A DNA stretch of 64,000 bases from Gammaproteobacteria bacterium (GTDB lineage Bacteria; Pseudomonadota; Gammaproteobacteria; Competibacterales; Competibacteraceae). This document shows positions 39,701 through 49,400 of this stretch, one piece after another (the stretch's first letter is position 1; the number at the start of each line of letters is the position of its first letter). The position numbers and the translations under genes were made by a program. The notes beneath the pieces are model-generated. The model worked only from the letters and a program-made list of their open reading frames with translations. It searched no databases and was not told the DNA's origin. The DNA is taken from assembly GCA_024235035.1 (NCBI GenBank), contig JACKNE010000015.1:59061-123060 (forward strand), given 5' to 3'.

Positions 39701-41929
39701 ATGCCACGCATAGTTCATACTCTGCTGCGCATCGGATTAAGCGCGAGCATCATGCTGGCGCTGATCGCGCACACCAACGGCTCTTATTCCCTGACGTTCG
39801 TCAACCAACTGGAATCTTTCGCTTACGATGTCCGACTCCGGTTGACCTGTCCGGGCGGAGTGGACCCACGCATCGTGATCGTGGATATCGACGACGACAG
39901 CTTGCTCCAGGAGGGCCAGTGGCCTTGGCCCCGGCGCCGATTGGCGGAACTGGTCGACCTCTTGTTCGACGACTATCGAATCCGCTTGCTGGCGTTCGAC
40001 ATGGTGTTTCCAGAAACCGAGCGTGATTCGGCATGGGTCGTTCTACAGACTCTGGCACAGGGCGCTTTGCGTGAGGATGCCGCGTTTCAACAAGAGTGGG
40101 CCGTGTTGCGCACCGAGTTGTCCGGTGATGCCCGCTTTGCCGCCAGTTTGCAGGAGCGTCCCGTGGTCCTCGGTTATTCCTTCGCCATGCCTGGTGAACA
40201 GGGCCAGGATTTGCGAATTGGGCAACTACCGCCTGCCGCCGCACCACTTGCAGTGCTGGCGAGCGCTCCGAATCCTTTTGTTGATGCTGCTGGCTACAGC
40301 GCGAACCTGCCATCCTTGCAGGCCAGCGCGCGTGGTGGAGGATTCTTCAATAGCCCGTTGATCGATCAGGACGGGTTGATTCGCCGACTCCCTTTACTAT
40401 TGCGCCACGACGGTCAGCTTTACGAGAATCTCAGCCTGGCGGTGCTGCGCACCCTACTAGGCGGGTTGCCGCTGAGTATGGTTTTCGGAGTGGGTTATCA
40501 CGATGCGGATGGACGACGAGTGGAAGCGGTGCGCGTCGGCGTCTTCGATATTCCGGTGGATACCCAGGGTGCGGTCCTCATCCCTTATCGGGGCATGCAA
40601 GGCAGCTTTCCCTACTTTTCCGCTCGCGCTATTCTCAACCGGCAAATCGATCCGAATTTGCTGACTGGCGCTATTGTGCTGGTTGGAACCACGGCTGCCG
40701 GTCTGCTGGACTTACGCGCGACTCCCGTGCAAAACATCTATCCAGGCGTCGAGATACACGCCAATCTAATTGCTGGAATACTCGATCAGCGCCTCAAGTA
40801 TCAACCGGTGTTTGCTCGTGGTCTGGAAACCTTGCTGCTTTTGTGCCTCGGTGGACTCAGTATCGCCTTGGGATTCACATCGCCACTGAAAGCGTTACTC
40901 GGGATGCTGGCTTTGGCTGCCGTGACCTTCGCCTTGAATTTATACGCCTGGCAGGTCTTGAACTGGGTTTTGCCGGCGGCTCCAGCCTTATTATTATTAC
41001 TTTTGTATCTTTTTCAGAGCATCTATGGTTATTTCGTTCAGGCTCGCCGTGAGCGGCGGCTGTCTTATTTATTCGGCCAATATGTACCCCGCGAGTTAGT
41101 AGCGGAAATGAGTCGACAACCGGGCGGTTACGCACTGGGCGGGGAGAGTCGAGACATGACGGTGTTGTTCAGCGATCTCCAGGATTTCACGACGCTCTCT
41201 GAGACGCTCGATCCGCATCAGTTGACCCGATTGATGCAGTTTATCCTGACGCCGCTGACTCAAGTGATTCATGAACAACACGGCACGGTGGATAAATACA
41301 TCGGCGACGCCATCATGGCGTTTTGGGGTGCGCCGCTGCCCGATCCTAAACATGCCCGCCATGCCGTTGACGCTGCGCTGGCCATGAAGGCGCGATTGGA
41401 GGCTTTGACGCCGGAGTTACGCGCGCGTGGCTGGCCATCCTTGCGTATCCGCATCGGGGTCAACAGCGGTGTGATGAATGTGGGTAACATGGGTTCGGAA
41501 TTCCGTGTGGCCTACACCGTGTTGGGCGATGCCGTCAATCTGGCGGCGCGATTGGAAGGCGCTGCCAAGCAATATGGAGTCGCTATCGTCATGAGCGAAA
41601 CGACGCGTGCGGTCGTGACCGATATCGCCTGGCGAGAGCTGGACCGTGTGCGTGTCAAGGGCCGCATCCAACCGGTCACGCTGTTCGAACCGCTTGGCAC
41701 AGCAGACGCTTTGACCGAAACGATGCGTGAAGAGTTGGTGGAACACGATCGGGCGCTTGCGGCCTATCGCGCTGGCGCCTGGGAACAGGCCAGCGCCCGG
41801 TTCGAAGCGCTACAAGCCCAGTATCCAGAGCAGCCGTTATATGGAATCTATCGGGAGCGGATCGCGGTTTTGCGTGCTGATCCACCTGCCACGGAGTGGG
41901 ATGGCGTGTTTACTCTGACGGTAAAATAA
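39701..41929 (+). CDS. CHASE2-domain class III adenylate/guanylate cyclase
   Basis: 742-residue membrane receptor cyclase. A short N-terminal helix precedes a CHASE2 sensor domain (about 35-360; VDPRIVIVDIDDDSLLQEGQ), three C-terminal helices (about 370-450), and a cytosolic class III cyclase domain (about 470-650). The two metal Asp residues are in VLFSDLQDFTTLSE and in IGDAIMAFWGAP; the substrate-binding Lys (VDKYIGD) and Asp (YTVLGDAVNLAARLE) favour ATP. A TPR-like tail (EHDRALAAYRAGAWEQAS) follows. A FecR-domain gene begins 19 bp downstream. cAMP made here could act through a Crp-family protein, one of which is nearby. Confidence 0.92.
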   Translation: MPRIVHTLLRIGLSASIMLALIAHTNGSYSLTFVNQLESFAYDVRLRLTCPGGVDPRIVIVDIDDDSLLQEGQWPWPRRRLAELVDLLFDDYRIRLLAFDMVFPETERDSAWVVLQTLAQGALREDAAFQQEWAVLRTELSGDARFAASLQERPVVLGYSFAMPGEQGQDLRIGQLPPAAAPLAVLASAPNPFVDAAGYSANLPSLQASARGGGFFNSPLIDQDGLIRRLPLLLRHDGQLYENLSLAVLRTLLGGLPLSMVFGVGYHDADGRRVEAVRVGVFDIPVDTQGAVLIPYRGMQGSFPYFSARAILNRQIDPNLLTGAIVLVGTTAAGLLDLRATPVQNIYPGVEIHANLIAGILDQRLKYQPVFARGLETLLLLCLGGLSIALGFTSPLKALLGMLALAAVTFALNLYAWQVLNWVLPAAPALLLLLLYLFQSIYGYFVQARRERRLSYLFGQYVPRELVAEMSRQPGGYALGGESRDMTVLFSDLQDFTTLSETLDPHQLTRLMQFILTPLTQVIHEQHGTVDKYIGDAIMAFWGAPLPDPKHARHAVDAALAMKARLEALTPELRARGWPSLRIRIGVNSGVMNVGNMGSEFRVAYTVLGDAVNLAARLEGAAKQYGVAIVMSETTRAVVTDIAWRELDRVRVKGRIQPVTLFEPLGTADALTETMREELVEHDRALAAYRAGAWEQASARFEALQAQYPEQPLYGIYRERIAVLRADPPATEWDGVFTLTVK

Positions 41930-41948
41930 CTCTGCGAGGTGAAATATC

Positions 41949-42602
41949 ATGCTGCGTTTAGGCCAGTGGTTCGCGCCATTCGTGACGTTGTGGCTATGGG
42001 TCATTGCTGGATATGCGGAATACCCGGTCGACATTGCTGGTTATGTGACCCGGATACGCAGTGAGGCGGTGATCGAAAACGCTGCCGGCCGTTATCCATT
42101 GATGTTGGGTCAACCGCTGCATATCGGCGACCGGGTCATGACCGGTTCCGATGCGCGCCTGGAAGCCCGGATGCGAGATGGCACGGTCTTGACCCTGGGG
42201 GCGAATACCGAGTTTGTCGTTCGGCAGATACAGGGTGTGACCTCGCAGGATAGCGGTTCGCTATTCGAGTTGTTCAAGGGGGTCTTTCGGGCGGCGACGG
42301 CGCAAACGGATGTTGGAGCACGGTCACGCGAGGATTGGCGAGTTCGGACGCCAGTGGCGACAATCGGTATTCGTGGCACCGAGCTGTGGGGCGGTTTCAA
42401 CTTGCTCGGCGCAGGCGCAAATACGCTCGATGTGGTGATGTTGAAAGGTAAGGGTGTGTATGTCGAGAGTATCGGGCAGCAGGTGGAATTGAACCAGGCA
42501 GGAGAAGGTACGACTGTGGCGGGCGCTGGGCGGACTCCGGGCCTCGCCAAAACCTGGGAAAAAGAGAAGCTCCAGGCAGCGCAACGAACGGTGACATGGT
42601 AA
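41949..42602 (+). CDS. FecR-domain periplasmic protein
   Basis: 217 residues with an N-terminal signal peptide (FVTLWLWVIAGYAEY) and a FecR domain. Signature stretches are LHIGDRVMTGSDARLEARMR, DGTVLTLGANTEFVVRQI and VRTPVATIGIRGTELWGGF. The extracytoplasmic FecR fold in these stand-alone proteins is often encoded next to CHASE2 cyclases, and could provide or modulate the signal for the CHASE2 sensor. GAGGTGAAA lies before the ATG. It converges with the FNR-like regulator 23 bp away. There is no sigma factor or TonB receptor, so this is not a classical FecIR system. Confidence 0.85.
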   Translation: MLRLGQWFAPFVTLWLWVIAGYAEYPVDIAGYVTRIRSEAVIENAAGRYPLMLGQPLHIGDRVMTGSDARLEARMRDGTVLTLGANTEFVVRQIQGVTSQDSGSLFELFKGVFRAATAQTDVGARSREDWRVRTPVATIGIRGTELWGGFNLLGAGANTLDVVMLKGKGVYVESIGQQVELNQAGEGTTVAGAGRTPGLAKTWEKEKLQAAQRTVTW

Positions 42603-42625
42603 TCGAACCTTGGTGTGCGCTGGCC

Positions 42626-43336
42626 TCAAATTATCCCCTCGGCGATGCGGTGCAACTCGAGCTGGTCGAGCGTCAGCTGATGATGGGATGCTTCCTGAAT
42701 CAGGCCTGTTCGGCGCAGCTCGGCAATGGTGCGACTGACGGTTTCCGTCGTCAATCCCAGCATCGCCCCTAAATCCTCCCGACCGAATAGTGGTACGGGT
42801 TGTCCCGGTGTGGCCTCGGTCAACCACAGCAGCAACCGGGCTACGCGTTGGCGGGCCGTGCCGGTGGAAAACTCCGCCAGCCAGCGATCGGCCTCTGCCA
42901 GCGCGCGCTGCCAGCGTGTCATCAGCTCCTGACACAGACGTGATTGCTCACGGCTCAGTCGTTCGACTAAACTGACCGGAATCGTACAGATCTCGCAGTG
43001 GGTCAAAGCGATCGCGTCATGCGGATAGGGTTGGTTTAGCAGCGCCTCCAGTCCCAAGGTATCGCTATGCTGCAACAGGCGGACGATGCGCTGATTGCCG
43101 TCGGGTAAATACTTGACCAGCTTGATCAGCCCGTGTCGCAGGGTGAATACGGTTCGACCTCGTTCGCCGATCCGGTACAACACGGACGAGGGTTGCAGGG
43201 CGATGTCCTCAATCGGTTGATGCAATGCGCCGAAATCCACTTCTTGCAAACCAGCGAACAATGCCGATCCGCGGATGACGCAATCACGGCAATCCTGCTC
43301 TCCCAGCCAAGCGACACGGATCGGTATGGTTTTCAT
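42626..43336 (-). CDS. Crp/Fnr-family transcriptional regulator with partial cysteine set
   Basis: 236 residues: cyclic-nucleotide-binding-like beta barrel (about 25-140), dimer helix, and C-terminal helix-turn-helix. The recognition segment REDLGAMLGLTTETVSRTIA has the E-SR pattern of FNR, which reads TTGAT half-sites. Cysteines at 16 and 19 (QDCRDCVIRG) and at 114 and 117 (THCEICTIP) resemble two N-terminal and the central cluster cysteines of FNR, but the third N-terminal Cys (position 25 here) is Ala. The cAMP-binding signature is not obvious. It could be a redox, NO or other sensor. It converges on the FecR gene. Confidence 0.85.
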   Translation of the reverse strand: MKTIPIRVAWLGEQDCRDCVIRGSALFAGLQEVDFGALHQPIEDIALQPSSVLYRIGERGRTVFTLRHGLIKLVKYLPDGNQRIVRLLQHSDTLGLEALLNQPYPHDAIALTHCEICTIPVSLVERLSREQSRLCQELMTRWQRALAEADRWLAEFSTGTARQRVARLLLWLTEATPGQPVPLFGREDLGAMLGLTTETVSRTIAELRRTGLIQEASHHQLTLDQLELHRIAEGII

Positions 43337-43570
43337 TCGAAGGACTCTGCATTAGGGTGAGTAGGTAACAATAGCTATTTGACCGTTTGGACAACGGGAA
43401 GGCTGGTTACGGCCATCGACGTCGGCGTGATCCGACTATTCTTTACCAAACGTATAAGATGTCTTTCGAAAACCCGGCATGAACCAATCGTCAGCCGTGA
43501 GCGCGCCATTATTGGAACGCATGCAAACGGAACATTCGCACCCTCTGGAACTGGAAAGCAGGTAGGCGAT

Positions 43571-43864
43571 TCAGGTTGGCTCAGGCGCAGGTCCAAATTG
43601 CGTGTCCAACTCACGATGAATTTCCTGCTCCAACCGGTACTTCAGCGGGGCTAGTAGAAAACCCAGCCGCACACTGATCCGGATCGCACCCGGTTCCAGA
43701 TCGATCTGTCCGTTGACGCCGAGGCGTTCGAAATACAGCGAATCATCCTGCCAATGGTGATTGATTTCGTAGCGGTCGGCCAATTGCGCAGCGATCGCCT
43801 GCGCCGCTTCACGAGCCTGATCGGGAGTCAATGGGTGGCCGCGATAAATGGTGATGTGAGACAT
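43571..43864 (-). CDS. Putative polyhydroxyalkanoate-system (PHA granule region) protein
   Basis: 97-residue protein beginning MSHITIYRGHPLTPDQAREA with a GAGGAGA ribosome-binding site. The sequence HWQDDSLYFERLGVNGQIDL followed by LEPGAIRISVRLGFLLAPLK matches the small family annotated as polyhydroxyalkanoic acid system protein (PHA_gran_rgn), also known from phasin-containing operons. Its molecular role is not established. No PHA synthase is in the window. It is downstream of typA's neighbourhood but separated from it, on the same strand. Confidence 0.75.
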   Translation of the reverse strand: MSHITIYRGHPLTPDQAREAAQAIAAQLADRYEINHHWQDDSLYFERLGVNGQIDLEPGAIRISVRLGFLLAPLKYRLEQEIHRELDTQFGPAPEPT

Positions 43865-43950
43865 GCCTGGGTATCTCCTCATAATATAGGCATGTGACGA
43901 GGCATCGTCCCTCCGCGAGAGGAGGGAGGAGTGGGATGAGCGCCGACCAC

Positions 43951-45783
43951 TCAGGTCGAATGGCGCGATGCCCGCTTGCGCTCATGTTCCAGTAGCAGCT
44001 TCTTGCGCACGCGAATGGATTTCGGGGTGACCTCGACCAGTTCATCATCGTCGATGAATTCCAGCGCCTGCTCTAGGCTCATACGCACCGGCGGAGTGAG
44101 TAGGATATTCTCATCGGAGCCGGCGGCGCGGATGTTGGTGAGTTGTTTGGCCTTGAGCGGGTTGACTACCAGGTCATTGTCGCGCGAGTGAATGCCGACG
44201 ATCATGCCTTCATAGACTTCGTCGCCATGGCCGACCATCATCCGCCCACGCTCTTGGAGATTGAACAGTGCATAAGCCAGCGCCTTGCCAGTGGCGTTGG
44301 CGATCAGCACCCCGTTGAGCCGTGCGCCAATCGCACCCTTCTTGACTGGTGCGTAGCGGTCGAACACATGGTAAATGAGGCCAGTGCCGGAGGTGGTGGT
44401 CAGGAATTCGGTTTGGAAACCGATCAGGCCACGCGCCGGAATCAGGTAGTCTAACCGTACTCGGCCTTTGCCATCGGGCTGCATATCCAGCAACTCGCCG
44501 CGCCGTTCGCCGAGTTTTTCCATGACAGCGCCCTGATGTTGCTCTTCCACGTCCACGGTGAGCTGCTCATAGGGTTCGCAGGATTCACCGTCGATTTCCA
44601 GAACGATGACTTCCGGACGCGAGACGGCCAGTTCATAGCCCTCGCGGCGCATGTTCTCGATCAGGATCGACAGATGCAGCTCGCCGCGCCCGGATACCTT
44701 GAATTTATCCGGATCGTCGGTGTCTTCGATGCGCAGCGCGACGTTGTGAATCAGTTCTCGCTGCAGCCGTTCGCGAAGTTGCCGGCTGGTGACATACTTG
44801 CCTTCGCGTCCGGCGAATGGCGAAGTATTGACCTGGAAGGTCATGTTCATGGTCGGCTCGTCCACCTTGAGCGGCGGCAGCGATTCGACTGTGTTAGGGT
44901 CGCAGAGCACATCGGAGATGCCCAGCCCGTCAATGCCGGTGAAGGCAATGATATCGCCGGCGGAAGCCTCGGGGAATTCGATGCGTTCCAGACCTTGAAA
45001 GCCGAGGATTTGCAGGACTCGGCCATTACGGCGGTTGCCGTGCCGATCGAGAATCACCACCGGCGTATTGGTCCTGACCTTGCCCCGGCGGATGCGGCCA
45101 ATACCGATGACGCCTACGTAGCTGTTGTAGTCCAGCGAACTGACCTGCAGCTGAAACGGTCCTGTGGGGTCCACAGCCGGTGGCGGGACATGGGCGATGA
45201 TGGTTTCAAACAGCGGATCCATATCGCCAGAACGCACATTCTCATCCGGCCCGGCATAGCCGTGCAGCGCTGAAGCATAGATGACTGGGAAATCCAGTTG
45301 TTCATCGGTTGCGCCCAAGCGATCGAATAGATCGAAGGTGCGGTCCAGAACCCAATGCGCACGGGAACCCGGTCGGTCGATCTTGTTGATGACCACAATA
45401 GGTCGGAAGCCCATCGCAAAGGCTTTTTGCGTGACAAAGCGGGTCTGCGGCATCGGTCCGTCCACGGCATCGACCAGCAGCAATACCGAATCGACCATGG
45501 ACAACACGCGTTCGACTTCGCCGCCGAAATCGGCATGGCCTGGGGTGTCGACGATATTGATATGGTAGTCTCGCCAATAGAGAGCAGTGTTCTTGGCGAG
45601 AATAGTGATGCCGCGCTCCCGTTCCAGATCGTTGGAATCCATGACCCGTTCGGGAGGAGCCGCCCGATCGCCGAGGGTGCCGGACTGTTGCAACAGCTTA
45701 TCCACCAGGGTGGTCTTGCCGTGGTCTACATGGGCAATGATGGCGATATTGCGTAGATTTTCTATACTCTGTTGATTCGACAA
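43951..45783 (-). CDS. typA: Ribosome-associated GTPase TypA/BipA
   Basis: Translational GTPase of 610 residues involved in ribosome assembly and stress adaptation. Motifs: G1 AHVDHGKTTLVDKLL, switch I RERGITILAKNTALYW, G3 DTPGHADFGGEVERVL, G4 NKIDRPGSRAHWV, and the BipA-specific C-terminal region (VRTPVRMSLEQALEFIDDDE-type pattern, here ILLTPPVRMSLEQALEFIDD). It appears to start at TTG 45783, preceded by GGAAG, since no ATG lies close to the conserved N-terminus ENLRNIAIIAHVD. Length is typical. Confidence 0.95.
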   Translation of the reverse strand: MSNQQSIENLRNIAIIAHVDHGKTTLVDKLLQQSGTLGDRAAPPERVMDSNDLERERGITILAKNTALYWRDYHINIVDTPGHADFGGEVERVLSMVDSVLLLVDAVDGPMPQTRFVTQKAFAMGFRPIVVINKIDRPGSRAHWVLDRTFDLFDRLGATDEQLDFPVIYASALHGYAGPDENVRSGDMDPLFETIIAHVPPPAVDPTGPFQLQVSSLDYNSYVGVIGIGRIRRGKVRTNTPVVILDRHGNRRNGRVLQILGFQGLERIEFPEASAGDIIAFTGIDGLGISDVLCDPNTVESLPPLKVDEPTMNMTFQVNTSPFAGREGKYVTSRQLRERLQRELIHNVALRIEDTDDPDKFKVSGRGELHLSILIENMRREGYELAVSRPEVIVLEIDGESCEPYEQLTVDVEEQHQGAVMEKLGERRGELLDMQPDGKGRVRLDYLIPARGLIGFQTEFLTTTSGTGLIYHVFDRYAPVKKGAIGARLNGVLIANATGKALAYALFNLQERGRMMVGHGDEVYEGMIVGIHSRDNDLVVNPLKAKQLTNIRAAGSDENILLTPPVRMSLEQALEFIDDDELVEVTPKSIRVRKKLLLEHERKRASRHST

Positions 45784-45958
45784 GTTTTAGCTTCCAAGGG
45801 TCTAGGCAGCGTTGAGTTTTTACCAATCCGGATTGGTATCGGATGGCGGATTGTACACCCGCGCCGTTCCGAACGGCCTCAATGCAATCCTTCTCGATGC
45901 AGTGCGTGGTGAATCATCCTGCGTTGGAGAGTAGCAATTAGGTGGCGAAGAAAACGAC

Positions 45959-45983
45959 AAAGCCCCGCGAAAGGCGGGGCTTT
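45959..45983 (-). terminator. Intrinsic terminator after the cold-shock gene
   Basis: Perfect 10-bp stem AAAGCCCCGC / GCGGGGCTTT with a 5-base loop, 26 bp beyond the csp stop codon. On the minus strand the stem is followed by T-rich TTTGTCGTTTTC. Classic rho-independent shape, positioned between csp and typA. Confidence 0.85.
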
Positions 45984-46008
45984 AGCTAAGATAGATTGGT
46001 GGGAGTTG

Positions 46009-46224
46009 TTATTTTGTAGCCGCGAATTTCTTAACCATCGTGGCTTGTGGACCCTTGGGTCCGACCTTAACGTCGAACTCGACTTTTTGGTTCTCCGCCA
46101 AGGTTCGGAACCCTTTGCCCTCAATGACTGAGTAATGGACAAATACGTCGCTGCTGCCATCCTCAGGGGCGATGAAACCGAAACCTTTAGCTTCGTCAAA
46201 CCACTTCACAGTACCAATACGCAT
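46009..46224 (-). CDS. Cold-shock domain protein (CspA family)
   Basis: 71-residue single cold-shock domain, an RNA/ssDNA chaperone. RNP1 is KGFGFIAPEDG and RNP2 is VFVHYSVI; the N-terminus MRIGTVKWFDEAKGFGF is typical. The reading frame is open far upstream, but the start at 46224 has GAGG upstream and is clearly right. A strong intrinsic terminator follows. A long untranslated leader, as in many csp mRNAs, would fit in the 262 bp up to hrpA, but I cannot define a promoter with confidence. Confidence 0.93.
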   Translation of the reverse strand: MRIGTVKWFDEAKGFGFIAPEDGSSDVFVHYSVIEGKGFRTLAENQKVEFDVKVGPKGPQATMVKKFAATK

Positions 46225-46447
46225 TATGAATACAACCTCAAAGCCAAAAAATTTTCCTTGTGCCGAACCGCCTGAGCTATCGAATTCTAATTGGAGAGTT
46301 CGCAGGCCAAGGGGCCGACGCTGGGCCTTCGGAGGTTCGCGACCTCCACCCGGGGCGGAAAGTACGTGAAAGCTGTGGATTCCGCAAGCAAATTCTATGT
46401 GTACATGCACAAATTTTCTGGAAAATACGGGCCGTTATCGGGCTCGA

Positions 46448-46453
46448 TATAAT
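46448..46453 (+). promoter_or_regulatory. Possible -10 box for hrpA
   Basis: A perfect TATAAT lies 34-39 bp upstream of the GTG at 46487. The matching -35 region at the usual spacing is poor (ATACGG), so this is only a candidate. Confidence 0.3.
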
Positions 46454-46486
46454 TAAATCTTTTCAAACAAAATCTTAAAAATACCT

Positions 46487-49400
46487 GTGGAAAAGCTTCT
46501 CATCGTCATGCAAAGCCGGTTGGCGGAATGTCCGATCGGTGAGCGCGCCATGCTCGCGAATCGCCTTCGAGGGTTGCGTCGGCGGTTGCGTGAAGGCAAG
46601 CCGGTGGATCGCGGCTTGGAACAATTGGCGGCTGAACTGGACGCGGCGGTTGCCCGGTTGGCTGAACGCCGCGCCAGATTACCGATTCCCACGTTCGATG
46701 AATGCCTGCCGATCAATGTCCATCGTGAAGCGATTGCTGCGGCAATTCATCACCATCCGGTGGTGGTGATTTGTGGTGAAACCGGTTCCGGTAAGACCAC
46801 CCAGTTGCCGAAAATCTGCCTCTCACTGGGTTTGGGTGCGGCTGGACTGATCGGCCATACCCAGCCGCGTCGCCTGGCGGCCCGTTCCGTGGCGGCGCGT
46901 ATTGCAACGGAATTGGGAAGCACGGTCGGTGGGTATGTCGGCTACAAGGTCCGTTTCTCCGATCGGGTCGGATCGGAAACCATTGTCAAGCTCATGACCG
47001 ATGGCATTTTGCTAGCAGAAACACAAAGTGACCGGCGGCTCGCTCAGTATGAGGTACTCATCATCGACGAGGCTCACGAGCGCAGCTTGAATATCGACTT
47101 TCTGCTCGGTTATCTGAAGCGTCTGCTACCCAGGCGACCTGATCTCAAGCTGATCATCACCTCGGCAACGATCGATCCGGAGCGCTTCTCCCGTCATTTC
47201 GAGCATGCGCCGATCATCGAAGTCTCCGGGCGAACCTATCCGGTAGAACTGTGCTATCGGCCGCTCCTGGCCGCGGGGGAAGACGAGCGCGACCGTGATT
47301 TGCCCCAGGCGATTCTGGACGCAGTGGATGAAGTGTGGCAACAGGGACCCGGCGATATTCTCATTTTCCTCTCCGGTGAACGGGAAATTCGTGAAACGGC
47401 GGAAAATCTGCGCAAGCACCACCCGCCCAATACCGAGATTCTGCCGCTGTACGCGCGACTATCCGCAGCCGAGCAGAATCGGGTGTTTCAACCGCATGGC
47501 CGACCGCGCATCGTGTTGGCGACCAATGTCGCCGAAACTTCGTTGACTGTGCCCGGCATTCGCTATGTGATCGATCCCGGCATGGCGCGGATCAGTCGCT
47601 ACAGTCCACGGGGTAAGATCCAGCGCCTGCCGATAGAAAAGATTTCCCAAGCCAGTGCTCAACAACGGGCGGGACGGTGTGGACGGGTGATGTCAGGCAC
47701 TTGCGTCCGTCTTTATTCTGAAGAGGATTTTCAGTCTCGCCCGGCTTTTACCGACCCGGAGATTCTGCGTACCCACCTGGCGGCAGTCATCTTGCAAATG
47801 TGCGCGCTGAATCTGGGCCGACCGGAAGATTTCCCTTTTGTCGATCCGCCGGATTCACGGCAGATCAGCGATGGATTTCGACTACTGTTCGAATTACAGG
47901 CCGTGGATGAGCAGCGTGGTATCACCGAATTGGGCCGGCGATTGGCAAAACTGCCGGTGGACCCCCGACTGGGGCGGATGTTACTGGCGGCGCAGCGAGA
48001 AGGTGGCTTGCGTGAAGTACTGATCATCGTGGCGGCCTTGGCGATTCAGGATCCCCGTGAACGGCCCTTGGACAAGCAGCAGGCCGCCGATGAAAAGCAC
48101 CGCCGATTTCGCGATGAGCAATCCGATTTCCTGGCCTTGCTCAAGCTTTGGGACTATTACCATGAACAGGTTCGCCAACGATCCAAGAATCAGTTGCGTA
48201 ATCTCTGCCAAGCCGATTTTCTGTCGTTCGTGCGGATGCGGGAATGGCATGATTTGCATCAGGAGTTGTTGGGACGGGTCACCGAGATGGGGATGCGCCT
48301 CAATGAAGAGCCAGCACCCTATGACCGTCTGCACCGGGCATTGTTGACCGGTCTGCTCGGTCACTTGGGTCTCAAGCAGGAAGAGCATGCCTATCTGGGC
48401 GCACGAGGACGAAATTTTTACCTGTTCCCCGGTTCTGGGCTGTTCAAGAAACGTCCGCGCTGGGTGATGGCCGCTGAACTGGTGGAAACCACTCGGTTGT
48501 ACGCCCGCACTGTGGCGCGCATTGAGCCAGCATGGGTAGAAGACTTGGCTGGACCGTTACTCAAACGCAGTTACGCCGAGCCACACTGGGAAAAGCGCTC
48601 CGCCCAGGTAACGGCTACCGAACGAGTGACGTTGTATGGCCTGCCGATCGTCGCCGCTCGCCGAGTCAACTATGGAGCGCTGGACCCCGCGCTGGCCCGG
48701 GAGATTTTCATCCGTCAAGCGCTAGTCGCCGGCGAGTTTCACTGCAAGGCGCCGTTTTTTCAGCACAACCAGCAACTGTTGGCAGAGCTGGCAGAATTGG
48801 AAACCCGCGCCCGCCGTGATTTGGTTGCCGATGAAGAAACACTCTACGGTTTTTACGACACGCAGATTCCCGAAAACATTTACAGTGGCCCAAGTTTCGA
48901 GGTCTGGCGAAAACCAGCGGAGCGGGAGCAGCCTCGTCGGCTGTTTCTGGAGCGGGAAGCGCTGCTGACGTCGGCGACGACGGTGGTCGATGAGCGGAGT
49001 TTTCCTGATCATCTCGACCTTGGTGGTCTTGAACTGCCTTTGACTTACCGTTTTGCGCCAGGCGAGATCGATGACGGGGTGACGCTCACCGTACCGTTGG
49101 CCGCGGTCAATCAGGTGGACTCCAAGCGGTTAGACTGGTTGGTGCCAGGTCTGCGGGCGGAGCGCATGGCGATGCTGCTGAAGGCATTACCCAGGGCGTT
49201 GCGACGGAATTTCGTGCCGGTGCCCAACTATGTGCAGGCATTATTGGAAGCGATCGAACCGGGTGAACGGTCGCTGACTGGCGCGATGGCGGAGCAATTG
49301 CAGCGGATGACCGGAGTGTGGATTCCCGAGGATGCCTGGAATCCCGACGCGCTGCCGTTGCATCTACGGATGCGGTTTCAGATCGTGGACAGTGAGGATC

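Noticed and set aside
43478..43564. 28-codon frame upstream of the FNR-like regulator
   Set aside because: Very short, no ribosome-binding site, no family.
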